64,000 nt of DNA from contig NZ_VYQE01000005.1 of assembly GCF_008710275.1 (NCBI RefSeq), forward strand, positions 124,001-188,000. The letters are read 5' to 3'. The DNA comes from Histidinibacterium aquaticum. Lineage in GTDB: Bacteria > Pseudomonadota > Alphaproteobacteria > Rhodobacterales > Rhodobacteraceae. The number at the start of each line of letters is the position of its first letter. Positions within the stretch are counted from its first letter, which is position 1. The position numbers and the translations under genes are program-made. Positions 42,483-52,767 of the stretch are shown piece by piece. The notes beneath the pieces were generated by a model, which made no database searches, was not told the DNA's origin, and saw nothing but the letters and a program-made list of their open reading frames with translations.

Positions 42483-44036
42483 ATGCGGCTGCAGGTACTT
42501 CTTGTCGCAACCCTCGGCCTCGCGGCGGTCGTCGGCCATGCCGGGCCGGGCGACGATCTGTCCTCGCCGTTTCTCGACGTCGTGCCGCGAACTGAGGAAG
42601 AGGCGGAGAGAATCGCTGTCGTCACCGCCCTGACCGGAGATTTTTCCGAGCCCGAACCCTTCGAGGCAAACCCGGGCGGCGGCGCGACCGTCAGGGCTAG
42701 GTCCGATGCCGACGCCTTCTCGCAGGCCTCGGGCAACATCAGCTTCGAGCGCGAGCTCGACTTCAAGGTGGGCAACGGGCTGTTCCGGAAGCTCTGGGTT
42801 TCCTCGCCCGCCTCAACCCTCGCGTCGGACGGGCTCGGCCCGCTCTACAACGCGCGCAGTTGCCAGCGGTGTCACCTGAAGGACGGCCGGGGCCACCCGC
42901 CGAACGGTCCAGACGACGACGCCACCTCGATGTTCCTACGGGTTTCGATTCCGGCGCCGCCGGAGGCTCCGATGTCGGAGATCGAGGCCTTCCTGCTTTC
43001 GGTGCGTAACGAGGAGACCGCCCGCACGCGGCCCGATCCGATCTACGGCGGTCAGCTGCAGGACTTCGCGGTTCAGGGCCATCCCGCCGAGTACCGGCTC
43101 GGGGTGAGCTGGACCGAAACCGAGGTGCCGCTGGCAGGCGGCGAGACCGCCTCGCTCAGGACGCCGGAGTGGCGGGCCGAGGACCTCGGCTACGGCCCAC
43201 TCGCCGAGGACGCGATGATCTCGCCCCGCGTGGCGCCGCAGATGATCGGGCTCGGCCTGCTGGAGGCGATCCCGGCTGCCGACATCCTCGCTGCCGCCGA
43301 TCCGGACGACGCCGACGGGGATGGTATCTCGGGCCGTGCGCAGATCGTCTGGTCGCAGGAGCACGAACGCCCGATGCTGGGCCGGTTCGGCTGGAAAGCC
43401 GGCTCTCCGACGATCCGCGAGCAGAGCGCCTCGGCCTTCACGGGAGACATCGGCATCTCGAACCCGATCTTCACGGCGCCTTGGGGCGACTGTACCGCCG
43501 GCCAGCCCGACTGCCGTGCGGCGCCGCACGGGGACGGCGACGAGCGCGAGTTCGAGATCGATGCGGAGGCGCTCGACCTTGTCACCTTCTACAGCCGCAA
43601 TCTCGCGGTTCCCGCGCGCCGCGACATGGACGCTCCCGAGGTCCTGCGGGGCAAGGAAGTCTTCTACGAGACCGGCTGCACCTCCTGTCACACGCCGAAG
43701 CACGTGACCCACCGGTTGGCCGACCAGCCGGAGCAAAGTTTCCAGCTGATCTGGCCGCACACGGACCTCCTGTTGCACGACATGGGCGAGGGGCTGGCCG
43801 ACAACCGGCCCGAGGGCCGGGCCGACGGGCAGGAATGGCGGACGCCGCCGCTCTGGGGGATCGGTCTGACACCGCAGGTCAACGGGCACAGCACCTACCT
43901 CCACGATGGCCGGGCGCGGTCGCTGCTCGAGGCCGTCCTCTGGCACGGGGGAGAGGCGCAAGCGGCACGCGACCGCGTCGTCGACCTGTCGCCCGAGGAC
44001 CGCGCCGCCCTGATCCGCTACCTGGAGAGCCTCTGA
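42483..44036 (+). CDS. Di-haem oxidoreductase family protein (DUF1111)
   Basis: A 517-residue periplasmic c-type cytochrome with signal peptide (cleaved near VGHA-GPG). Two haem motifs: C127-x2-C130-H131 (SCQRCHLKDGRG) and C399-x2-C402-H403 (GCTSCHTPKHVT). The DUF1111 di-haem 'thiol oxidoreductase' group has a MauG-like cytochrome peroxidase look. In this neighbourhood, between imelysins, a redox role in iron or copper uptake is likely. ATG at 42483; ribosome site weak. Its stop overlaps the next imelysin's ATG. Confidence 0.88.
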   Translation: MRLQVLLVATLGLAAVVGHAGPGDDLSSPFLDVVPRTEEEAERIAVVTALTGDFSEPEPFEANPGGGATVRARSDADAFSQASGNISFERELDFKVGNGLFRKLWVSSPASTLASDGLGPLYNARSCQRCHLKDGRGHPPNGPDDDATSMFLRVSIPAPPEAPMSEIEAFLLSVRNEETARTRPDPIYGGQLQDFAVQGHPAEYRLGVSWTETEVPLAGGETASLRTPEWRAEDLGYGPLAEDAMISPRVAPQMIGLGLLEAIPAADILAAADPDDADGDGISGRAQIVWSQEHERPMLGRFGWKAGSPTIREQSASAFTGDIGISNPIFTAPWGDCTAGQPDCRAAPHGDGDEREFEIDAEALDLVTFYSRNLAVPARRDMDAPEVLRGKEVFYETGCTSCHTPKHVTHRLADQPEQSFQLIWPHTDLLLHDMGEGLADNRPEGRADGQEWRTPPLWGIGLTPQVNGHSTYLHDGRARSLLEAVLWHGGEAQAARDRVVDLSPEDRAALIRYLESL

Positions 44037-45028
44037 TGACCCGCCTTCCGCTCGCCGCCTGTCTCGCCCTGATCGCATGTCCGGCCGTGGCCGGAGTAGA
44101 GGAGGCGGTCGAGGGACATATCCTCCCCGGCTTCGAGCGCTTCGCCTCAGAGGCCGCCGACCTCGCCGGGGCCGCCTCGTCTGACTGCACCGCCGAGGGC
44201 GCCCGGCCCGCCTTCCACGAGGCCTTCGACGCCTGGATGGGGGTCTCGCATCTCGGGTTCGGTCCGGTCGAGGAGGACGGCCGCGGGCTCGCCATCGCCT
44301 TCTGGCCCGATACACGCGGCATGATCCCCTCGACCCTCGCCCGGCTCGTCGCCGACGAGGACCCGGCGGCCGGGGACAGCGAGAGCTTCGCCGAGGTCTC
44401 GGTCGCCGGGCGCGGGCTCTACGCGCTCGAATACCTGATCTACGACGAGGGTTTCGCGGGCTACGAGGCGGGGAGCTATACCTGCGCGCTGGTCACCGCC
44501 ATCGCCACCGATCTTGCCCGGATGGCGGACGACCTCGCCAACGAGTGGCAGGAGACTGCCGGGCCCGCGCTGCTCACCGCCGGGGAGGCCGGGAACGCCA
44601 CCTACCTCAGCCGGGCGGAGGCGGAGCAGGCGCTCTACACGGCCCTGCAGACGGGACTCGCCTTCACTGCCCAACAGCGGCTCGGGCGTCCGCTCGGCAC
44701 CTTCGATCGCCCCCGCCCGCGCAGGGCCGAGGCCTGGCGGTCGGAACGATCGCTGCGCAACGTGATCCTCTCGCTGGAGGCGCTGGGCGAACTGGCCGAG
44801 GCGCTGACGGACGCCCCGATCCCCCGAACCGAGGAGGCCTTCGAGGCGGCACTGGAGGAGGCGCGGTCCCTCGAAGACCCGACCTTCGCAGGGGTCGAGG
44901 AGCCTGCAAGCCGGCTACGCGTGGAAATCCTGCAGCAGCGCGTCGAGGCCGTCTCCGACGCCGTCGCCGGCGAAATCGGCGCGGAGCTCGGGGTTACCGA
45001 GGGCTTCAACGCGACGGATGGAGACTGA
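44036..45028 (+). CDS. Second imelysin family protein, HxxE histidine absent
   Basis: A 330-residue periplasmic protein with signal peptide (about 1-19, ending AVAG). It has the helical imelysin fold with two segments typical of the family (FDAWMGVSHLGFGP and GRGLYALEYLIYDE). At the position of the GxHxxE motif it reads G127-L-Y129-A-L-E132, so His is replaced by Tyr. It is translationally coupled to the di-haem gene (TGATG). Likely partner of the first imelysin in metal uptake rather than an equal. Confidence 0.85.
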   Translation: MTRLPLAACLALIACPAVAGVEEAVEGHILPGFERFASEAADLAGAASSDCTAEGARPAFHEAFDAWMGVSHLGFGPVEEDGRGLAIAFWPDTRGMIPSTLARLVADEDPAAGDSESFAEVSVAGRGLYALEYLIYDEGFAGYEAGSYTCALVTAIATDLARMADDLANEWQETAGPALLTAGEAGNATYLSRAEAEQALYTALQTGLAFTAQQRLGRPLGTFDRPRPRRAEAWRSERSLRNVILSLEALGELAEALTDAPIPRTEEAFEAALEEARSLEDPTFAGVEEPASRLRVEILQQRVEAVSDAVAGEIGAELGVTEGFNATDGD

Positions 45029-45029
45029 A

Positions 45030-46094
45030 ATGCCGACACGCCGGGGATTCCTCGCCAGCCTCGCCGCCGCGGCGACCGTGCCGCAACTCTCCTGGGCCGA
45101 TGCGGGGGCTCCGGCCTTCCTCGCCGCCGCCCGGGAGGCCGACGGCTCCTTCGCCTTGTTCGGGCTCACGGAGCAGGGTGCCGACCTCTTCCGCGTCTCC
45201 CTTCCCGACCGCGGACACGCCGCCTGCGCGCATCCGCACGCACCGGAGGCCGTGGCCTTCGCCCGCCGACCCGGAACGTTCGCGCTGGTCATCGACTGCG
45301 CCTCGGGCAGCCTGATCCGCCGGCTCGAAGCGCCGGAGGGGCGGCACTTCTACGGTCACGGCGCCTTCCTGGCCGACGGGGCAATCCTCTGCACCGCCGA
45401 GAACGCCTACGAGACCGGCGAAGGGAAGATCGGCCTCTGGTCCCGGGACGACGGCTACCGACGCATGGGCGAGATCGAGAGCGGCGGCACGGGCCCTCAC
45501 GACATGCTGACCCTGCCCGGCGACATCCTGGCCGTGGCGAACGGCGGCATCCGGACGCATCCCGACCGGGGACGGGAGAAGCTCAACATCGACACCATGC
45601 GCCCGAACCTGGCCTACGTCAGTGTCTCGGGCGGGGTGGAGGAGGTCGTCGAGCTGGACCCCGGCCTGCATCGCAACTCGATCCGCCACCTCGCCGAGCA
45701 CGATGGCCAGGTCGGATTCGCCATGCAATGGCAGGGGCCGCTGCCCGATCCCGCGCCGCTGGTGGGGCTACATCGCCGGGGCGGGGCTCCGGTCCTTTGC
45801 GCGACCGATCTTGCCGAACAGATGGCGATGGACGGCTACGCAGGGAGCATCGCGATGACGGCCGACCGTGTCGCGATCACTTCGCCCCGAGGGGGGCGGG
45901 TGCATCTGTTCGGGCGAGATGGGTCGTTCCGCGCGTCGGTCCGGCGTGCGGACGTCTGCGGTGTCGCCGCGCAGCGCGGCCGGCTCTTCGCGACGGACGG
46001 CCTGGGCGGGTTGCACCGCATCGAGGGCGACGCGCTCCGGCCGCTGCGGCTTGCCGAGGCGCGGAACTGGGACAACCACGTCGTCCGGATCTGA
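45030..46094 (+). CDS. DUF1513 family Tat-exported protein
   Basis: A 354-residue periplasmic beta-propeller-like protein. The N-terminus MPTRRGFLASLAAAATVP is a twin-arginine signal, so it is exported folded, possibly with a cofactor. Repeats such as HFYGHGAFLADGAILCTAENAYETG and GPHDMLTLPGDILAVANGG are the DUF1513 signature. I chose ATG at 45030 (a start at 45018 adds four residues); GGAG lies just upstream. DUF1513 regularly accompanies imelysin and di-haem genes; its function is unproven. Confidence 0.85.
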   Translation: MPTRRGFLASLAAAATVPQLSWADAGAPAFLAAAREADGSFALFGLTEQGADLFRVSLPDRGHAACAHPHAPEAVAFARRPGTFALVIDCASGSLIRRLEAPEGRHFYGHGAFLADGAILCTAENAYETGEGKIGLWSRDDGYRRMGEIESGGTGPHDMLTLPGDILAVANGGIRTHPDRGREKLNIDTMRPNLAYVSVSGGVEEVVELDPGLHRNSIRHLAEHDGQVGFAMQWQGPLPDPAPLVGLHRRGGAPVLCATDLAEQMAMDGYAGSIAMTADRVAITSPRGGRVHLFGRDGSFRASVRRADVCGVAAQRGRLFATDGLGGLHRIEGDALRPLRLAEARNWDNHVVRI

Positions 46095-46097
46095 GCC

Positions 46098-47348
46098 TCA
46101 CGTCGGCTCGGCGGTGCCCTCTTCGCCTTCGGCCAGGACCAGGGTCTCGGGCGTCGAGGTTCGAACGATGGGCTGGACCTTGAACGCCGTCTTGTCCTCC
46201 TGCGCGACGCCGGGCCGGGCCCGCAGCCGGAGCACCGCGAAGATGATGAGCAGGACGTGCCCGCCCGCGGTCACCCAGAACAGGCTGGTGAAGCCGTAGG
46301 CCGTCATCGCGAAGCCGGCGACGGTGGGGCCGATGATCGAGCCGATCCCGAAGACAAGCAGCAGACCGCCGCTGACCTGGAAGTACGTGCCGGGCGAGGC
46401 GTGGTCGTTCGCATGCGCCACGATCAGTGGATACATCGAGAAGACCGCCGCACCGAAGATTCCGGCGGTGGCGAGGTTCGCCCAGGTGCCGCTGGGCGAA
46501 ACGAGGACGAAGATACCATCGGCGACCAGCGCCAGGGCGGCGATCCCGATCAGGACCTTCCGCCGGTCGAACCTGTCTGAAAGCTCGCCCACCGGGATCT
46601 GCGCGAGGGCGCCGGCGAGGATTGGAACGCTGGCGAAAAAGGCGACCTCCCGCAGGGTGAGGCCGACGCGGGCGGCATAGACGGCGGAGAGGGCTCCGAA
46701 TGACCCGTTGGAGAGCCCGGTCATGAGGACGGCGAAGACGGCGATGGGCGAGTTGCGCCAGAGCGCCGGCAGGTCCAGCGACACGCTCGCCAGCGCGGTC
46801 GGCGTCGTCGTGGCCGAGAGCGCAGTGGGAAGCAGGGCCATGCTGTAGACCAGTGCCGCCAGCACGAAGAAGAAGAAGCCCGAGGGGTCGCCCAGTGTGA
46901 GGGCCAGTTGCCCGGCCGTGGTCGCCGCGAGATTGACCATCGTGTAGACGCCGAAGATCCGCCCCCGGGAGTTCCGGTCCGCGCGCTCGTTCAGCCAGCT
47001 CTCAACGATCATCGCGGCGCCGGCGAAGCAGAAGCCCGAGATGCCGCGCAGGGGAATCCAGACCCACGGGGTGAGCATCAGAAGAGACAGCAGGACGGCG
47101 ATGGAGGCGATGGCGCACATCGCGCCGAACGAGCGGATGTGGCCCACTCGCGCGACGAGGCGTGGCGTGAGCAGGCAGCCCGCCACGTACCCCAGCGCCC
47201 AGCCCGTCCCGAGCAGACCGAGCGCGCTCGCGCTGAAGCCCTCGATCTCGCCCCGGACGGGCAGGATCAGCCCGTTGACCCCGCCTGCGAAGAGCAGAAA
47301 CGCGGAGCCGAGGAGCAGGGCCCCGAGCGGCAGCAGACTTCTTACCAT
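46098..47348 (-). CDS. MFS transporter
   Basis: A 416-residue inner-membrane protein with twelve predicted helices. The MFS loop motif TPRLVARVGHIRSFG after helix 2 and the repeat GELSDRFDRRKVLIG after helix 8 are clear. It resembles the YcaD-type group. The substrate is unknown. It is convergent with the DUF1513 gene and downstream of the ars operon in the same direction, but separated by 73 bases and a hairpin, so it is probably its own unit. Confidence 0.85.
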   Translation of the reverse strand: MVRSLLPLGALLLGSAFLLFAGGVNGLILPVRGEIEGFSASALGLLGTGWALGYVAGCLLTPRLVARVGHIRSFGAMCAIASIAVLLSLLMLTPWVWIPLRGISGFCFAGAAMIVESWLNERADRNSRGRIFGVYTMVNLAATTAGQLALTLGDPSGFFFFVLAALVYSMALLPTALSATTTPTALASVSLDLPALWRNSPIAVFAVLMTGLSNGSFGALSAVYAARVGLTLREVAFFASVPILAGALAQIPVGELSDRFDRRKVLIGIAALALVADGIFVLVSPSGTWANLATAGIFGAAVFSMYPLIVAHANDHASPGTYFQVSGGLLLVFGIGSIIGPTVAGFAMTAYGFTSLFWVTAGGHVLLIIFAVLRLRARPGVAQEDKTAFKVQPIVRTSTPETLVLAEGEEGTAEPT

Positions 47349-47374
47349 TGGCCTCAGGCCTTCCTTTTCCGGGG

Positions 47375-47394
47375 CGGACCCTAAGCAGGGTCCG
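47375..47394. other. Hairpin between acr3 and the MFS gene
   Basis: An 8-bp perfect stem CGGACCCT / AGGGTCCG with an AAGC loop lies 28 bases after the acr3 stop. There is no T-run on the minus strand, so terminator status is only possible. Confidence 0.35.
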
Positions 47395-47421
47395 GGCCGG
47401 TTGCCAATGGGTTGAGAGGCG

Positions 47422-48431
<1,010 letters not shown>

Positions 48432-48435
<4 letters not shown>

Positions 48436-49697
48436 GCCGGGGCTCTCGATGGTGTGTGCGCGTCGAGCTTGCCCGCGCCCAGCCAGCTGAGCCCGACGAG
48501 AATCGCGGCCGTTCCGAGGCAGAGAGGCAGTCCGCCCAGCTGGTAGGTGAGGCCCGACAGCAACGTACCGAGCAGCCGCCCGGTCGCATTGGCCATGTAG
48601 TAGAAGCCCACGTCCATCGTGACCCGCTCGGACTTCGAGAAGGCGAGGATCAGGTAGGAGTGGAGCGACGAGTTCACCGCGAAGATCGCTCCGAAGACCA
48701 GCAGGCCCGCGACAAGCGATACCGTGAGCCAGGGCGCCGGGTCGCCTGCCACCCAGACCAGCACGGCCAGGGCCGCCGGAACGGCGAAGAGAAGGCCGGC
48801 CCACCGCCGGGCCTCTTCGACGAGTTCGGCTTCCGGCCGGTCGGCGGCGTGCAGCAGGCGCGGCGCCGAGGCCTGAACGCCGCCGTAGAGGATGGTCCAG
48901 ACCGCCATGAAGCTGCCGATCATGAAGAAGGCCGCGCGGTCGCCGGCCTCCGACCCGTCCGACAGGACCGCGTAGAAGTAGATCGGGATACCGACGACGA
49001 ACCAGACATCCCGCGCGCCGAAGAGAAAGACCCGTGCCGCCGAGAGCCAGTTGATGTTGCGGTCCTTGGAGAAGACCTCGGCGAACTTCGCGCCTTTCCA
49101 GCCCTGCGGCAGGCCCCCGGGCATCCGGAGCACGACGGCGAGGAGGATCACGGCCAGGACCGCGGCCATCGCAAGGACGGCAGGGACGAAGCCCACAAGG
49201 GCGAGCAGGGCCGCGCCGAGCAGGAAGCCCAGCCCCTTCACCGCGTTCTTGGATCCCGTGAGCACCGCCACCCAGCGGAAGAGCCCGCCCCGCTGCGCCG
49301 GGGCGAGGACCTTGACCGCACTCTTCGCGCTCATCTTGGAAAGGTCCTTCGCCACGCCGGAGGCTCCCTGCACCGCCATGACATAGGCGACCGAAGCCCA
49401 GAGCGCCCACTGCGGGTTCAGCCCGGCGAGGGCGAGGAGGGCCACAACCTGGATCGAAAGCCCGGCGTAGAGGGTCGAGGTCAGGCCGAAGCGCGCGGCG
49501 ATCCAGCCGGCGCAGAGGTTGGTCACGATCCCGGCGATCTCGTAGAGCACGAAGAGGTAGGCCAGCTGCACCGGCGAGAAGCCGAGCGTGTGGAAATGCA
49601 GCAGAACCAGCATGCGCAGAGCGCCATCGGTGAGCATGAAAGCCCAATAGGCGGCGGTGACGGCGATATAGGCGGAGAGCCCCTCGGGACGGCTCAT
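48432..49697 (-). CDS. arsJ: ArsJ, MFS exporter of 1-arseno-3-phosphoglycerate
   Basis: A 421-residue MFS membrane protein. [22 protein letters not shown] and [16 protein letters not shown] are characteristic of ArsJ. Its immediate GAPDH partner makes an arsenate ester of 3-phosphoglycerate that ArsJ exports; this pathway is established in Pseudomonas. Its ATG overlaps the GAPDH stop and its stop overlaps acr3. Confidence 0.93.
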
Positions 49698-50692
49698 AGT
49701 GTTCGCCCGACCATACGGGCGACATCGACCAGCCGGTGCGCGTAGCCCATCTCGTTGTCGTACCAGGCGTAGATCTTCACCTGCGTGCCCGCGATGACCA
49801 TGGTGGACAGCGCGTCGACGATGGAGCTGCGGCGGTCGTTGACGTAGTCGGCCGAGACGAGCGGCCGCGTCTCGTAACCCAGGATGCCTTTGAGCGGGCC
49901 GTCGGCGGCCTCCTTCAGCAGCGCGTTCACCTCTTCCGCCGTCGTCTCACGCGCGACCTCGAAGACGCAGTCGGTGAGCGAGGCGTTCAGCAGCGGCACC
50001 CGCACGGCGTGGCCGTTCAGCCGGCCCTTCAGTTCGGGATAGATCAGCGTAATCGCCGTGGCCGAGCCGGTCGTCGTCGGGATCAGGGAGTTCAGCGCAG
50101 AGCGAGCGCGACGCGGATCCTTGGCGGGCCGGTCGACGATCGTCTGCGTGTTCGTGACATCGTGGATCGTGGTGATCGAGCCGTGACGGATGCCCAGCCC
50201 CTCGTGGATTACCTTTACCACGGGGGCGAGGCAGTTGGTCGTGCAACTCGCGGCCGTGACGATATGGTGTGCGGCCGGGTCGTAGGTCTCCTGGTTGACA
50301 CCGTAGACGATGTTCGCCGTGGGGCCGTCCTTGACCGGCGCGCTGACCACGACTTTCCGGACGCCGGCGGCGAAGTAGGGGGCGAGCGCCGACTCATTCT
50401 TGAAGGCACCGGTACAGTCGATCACCACGTCCACGCCATCGAGCGGCAGCCTGGACGGGTCCCGCTCCGAGTGAAGCGGCAAGCGAGTGCCGTCGATCGT
50501 CACCGCGCCGGGCTCGTACGAGAACTCCGCCGTCCACCGCCCGTGGACGCTGTCGAATTCCAGCAGGTGGGCGTGGATCTCCGCGTCACCGACAGCGTCG
50601 TTGATCCAGGCGATCTCCGCGCCGCTTTCCAGAAGCGGACGCAGGGCGAGCTTGCCGATCCGGCCGAGGCCGTTGAGCGCGTAGGTGGTCAT
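49694..50692 (-). CDS. ArsJ-associated glyceraldehyde-3-phosphate dehydrogenase
   Basis: A 332-residue GAPDH with an N-terminal NAD-binding fold ([13 protein letters not shown]), catalytic C150 in [11 protein letters not shown] and [14 protein letters not shown] near the end. Placed between arsR-arsC and arsJ, it probably makes 1-arseno-3-phosphoglycerate with arsenate in place of phosphate, for export by ArsJ, rather than serving glycolysis. Start at 50692 overlaps the arsR-arsC stop (ATGA). Confidence 0.92.
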   Translation of the reverse strand: MTTYALNGLGRIGKLALRPLLESGAEIAWINDAVGDAEIHAHLLEFDSVHGRWTAEFSYEPGAVTIDGTRLPLHSERDPSRLPLDGVDVVIDCTGAFKNESALAPYFAAGVRKVVVSAPVKDGPTANIVYGVNQETYDPAAHHIVTAASCTTNCLAPVVKVIHEGLGIRHGSITTIHDVTNTQTIVDRPAKDPRRARSALNSLIPTTTGSATAITLIYPELKGRLNGHAVRVPLLNASLTDCVFEVARETTAEEVNALLKEAADGPLKGILGYETRPLVSADYVNDRRSSIVDALSTMVIAGTQVKIYAWYDNEMGYAHRLVDVARMVGRTL

Positions 50693-51522
50693 GCCGGGTC
50701 CTTCCTGACGGCGAGGTCGTCGACCGCGGCCTGGAGCGCCATTCGGTCGAGGGTGTCGATATTCAGGGCGGTGAAGAGCTCGATGCGCTGTCGAAGCGCG
50801 CTGTAGGCCCCATGAAAGGCAAGCCGCTTCTCGGCCTCGGTGCCGGTCGCCTTCACCGGGTCCGGCAGCCCCCAGTGTGCGGTGACGGGCTGTCCGGGCC
50901 AGGCCGGGCAGTCCTCGTTCGCCGCGCGGTCGCAAACGGTGAAGACGAAGTCCATGCGTGGCGCGGTGCCCTCGCGGAACTCGGTGACGTCCTTGGCGCG
51001 CAGGGTCGACGTCTCGTGACCGTTCGCCTCCAGAACCCGCAGGGCGAAGGGGTTCAGACTGGAGGAGGGCGCCGTCCCGGCGGAATACGCGCGGAAGCGC
51101 CCGCCGCCGATGTCTCTGAGCAGCGCCTCGCCGAAGATCGAGCGGGCCGAATTACCGGTGCAGACGAAGAGGACGTTGAAGGGGCGCGACAGTCTCGCCT
51201 CGTCCCGCCGTTCGGCGAAAGGTGTCGGGCAGAGTTCGGGGCGGCCGCGGCAGCAATCCTCGAACAGGTAGGACATCAGCGCGCCGGACCGGCCCATGTC
51301 GACCCGGTAGAGCAGGGACCGTCCCTCCCGGGCTTGCAGGATCAGGCCCGCTTGCCGGAGGCTGTTGAGATAGGTCGAGAGCGTGCTGAGCCGGGTGCCG
51401 AGCGTCTCCGCGATCTCACCGGCAGAAAGCTCGTCCGGATAGCGCCTGACGAGCAGCCGAAACAGCGCGAGTCGTTGTGGATGCGCCAAGGCGGCGAGCT
51501 GATCGAGGTATTTCGATTCCAT
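50689..51522 (-). CDS. ArsR repressor fused to arsenate reductase
   Basis: A 277-residue fusion. Residues 1-95 form an ArsR/SmtB winged helix ([29 protein letters not shown]). Cysteines C90, C91 and C98 just after it may sense arsenite. Residues 115-255 form a low-molecular-weight phosphatase-type arsenate reductase with the CX5R loop C121-TGNSA-R127 ([12 protein letters not shown]) and the SDP-like DPVKATG. One polypeptide thus represses the operon and reduces arsenate. It leads the four-gene arsenic operon. Confidence 0.92.
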   Translation of the reverse strand: MESKYLDQLAALAHPQRLALFRLLVRRYPDELSAGEIAETLGTRLSTLSTYLNSLRQAGLILQAREGRSLLYRVDMGRSGALMSYLFEDCCRGRPELCPTPFAERRDEARLSRPFNVLFVCTGNSARSIFGEALLRDIGGGRFRAYSAGTAPSSSLNPFALRVLEANGHETSTLRAKDVTEFREGTAPRMDFVFTVCDRAANEDCPAWPGQPVTAHWGLPDPVKATGTEAEKRLAFHGAYSALRQRIELFTALNIDTLDRMALQAAVDDLAVRKDPA

Positions 51523-51544
51523 ATTTCATGGATAGTCGAAATAT
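51509..51544. promoter_or_regulatory. Candidate ArsR operator over the arsenic operon start
   Basis: Two overlapping perfect inverted repeats surround the arsR-arsC start codon (51520-51522): TATTTCGA (51509-51516) with TCGAAATA (51536-51543), and ATATTTC (51521-51527) with GAAATAT (51538-51544). AT-rich half-sites of this sort fit an ArsR-family repressor acting on its own operon. Confidence 0.55.
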
Positions 51545-51623
51545 CACAACCAAGCAACTGAAAGGTTGGCTCGCACCGACCAGTGCGACCGCGTGGGGCG
51601 AGCGATAGGATTTTTGGTGAGTT

Positions 51624-51700
51624 TGGTCGGAGTGGCGAGATTCGAACTCACGACCCCTGCCTCCCGAAGACAGTGCTCTACCAGGCTGAGCTACACTCCG
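51624..51700 (-). tRNA. tRNA-Pro (anticodon CGG)
   Basis: A full cloverleaf on the minus strand. The acceptor stem CGGAGTG pairs with CACTCCG, the anticodon stem CTGTC/GGCAG holds loop TTCGGGA with anticodon CGG, and the T-loop reads GTTCGAATC. CCA is encoded at 51624-51626. It decodes CCG. Confidence 0.95.
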
Positions 51701-51743
51701 ACCGTGGCGGACGCGTAGCTTCGCGGGCGGGGATTTGCAAGCG

Positions 51744-52706
51744 TCAATCTGCGTCCGGATGCTTGCCGCGAAGGCGCAGGACCGGGCCGATGCGGAAGCT
51801 CGTTGAGGTCTCCGGGCGAGAGCGTGTCCGGAGCACGGGGCGGGTTCCGGATGCGCCCGTCCGGCTCTCGCGGAGGACGATATAGAGACCGCTCGTGATG
51901 ATGATTCCCGCGCCGATCCCGGTCCAGAGGTCGATGCTCTCGTCGAAGAAGATCAGCCCGTAGGCCGAGGCCCAGAGGATCTGCGAGTATTGCATCGGGG
52001 CGACGATCGCCGCCTCGCCGGCGTTGTAGGCCGAGACGATCAGCCAGCCGGCGGTCCAGCCCATCATGGACAGCAGGAAGAGCAGGCCGAGATGCTCCAC
52101 CGGCATCGGCTCGTAGACCCAGTAGAGCGCGGCCCCCATCAGGACGACGTTTGCGACCATTGGGTAGAGCAGCAGAACGACCGGGCGCTCGTCCGCCCCG
52201 ATGCGGCGGACGACGATCGAGGCCGTCGCGCTCCCGAATGCCGCGAGGAGCGCGGCCAGGTGGCCCAGGGAGAGCGCGGTCGAGCCCGGGCGCAGCACCA
52301 CGACGACGCCGATGAGACCGACGATGACCGCCGCCCAGCGGCGCAGGCGGACCCGCTCCCCGAGGACGGGGATGGCGAGCACCGTGATGATGAGGGGGGA
52401 GGCGAAGAGGATCGAGTAGACCTGCGCCAGCGGCAGGACGGAGAAGGCGTAGAAGGCGGAGAGGCCGGTCATAACGGCGGCCCCGGTGCGCAGAGCCACC
52501 CACCAGGGGTGGACGGGCTGCAACGTGCCGGGCTTCGCGTCGGCGACCAGCATCACGGTCATCAGCGGGAAGCTGAGGAGGACCGAGAAGAACACGAGCT
52601 GGACGGGCGAGTAGGTGCCGCCGAGCACCTTCACCAGCACGTCGTGCGTGGCGAAGATGCCGAAGGCGAGGAGCGCGGTCAGCGCGCCCTTCAGATTACC
52701 ATGCAT
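51744..52706 (-). CDS. DMT/EamA family transporter
   Basis: A 320-residue inner-membrane protein with ten helices in two EamA halves (LGERVRLRRWAAVIVGLIGVVVV and FFDESIDLWTGIGAGIIITSG), plus a basic cytoplasmic tail from about 285. It is a drug/metabolite transporter whose substrate is unknown. It is similar in design to the DMT gene at 13096 but not closely. Start at 52706. It follows leuB in the same direction with a 61-base gap. Confidence 0.85.
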   Translation of the reverse strand: MHGNLKGALTALLAFGIFATHDVLVKVLGGTYSPVQLVFFSVLLSFPLMTVMLVADAKPGTLQPVHPWWVALRTGAAVMTGLSAFYAFSVLPLAQVYSILFASPLIITVLAIPVLGERVRLRRWAAVIVGLIGVVVVLRPGSTALSLGHLAALLAAFGSATASIVVRRIGADERPVVLLLYPMVANVVLMGAALYWVYEPMPVEHLGLLFLLSMMGWTAGWLIVSAYNAGEAAIVAPMQYSQILWASAYGLIFFDESIDLWTGIGAGIIITSGLYIVLRESRTGASGTRPVLRTRSRPETSTSFRIGPVLRLRGKHPDAD

Positions 52707-52767
52707 CGCGCGTCTCCTGCAGCGCAGGGGCGTCTGCCGCTCCGGGGGCGGGGGCGGCCAAGCGGCC

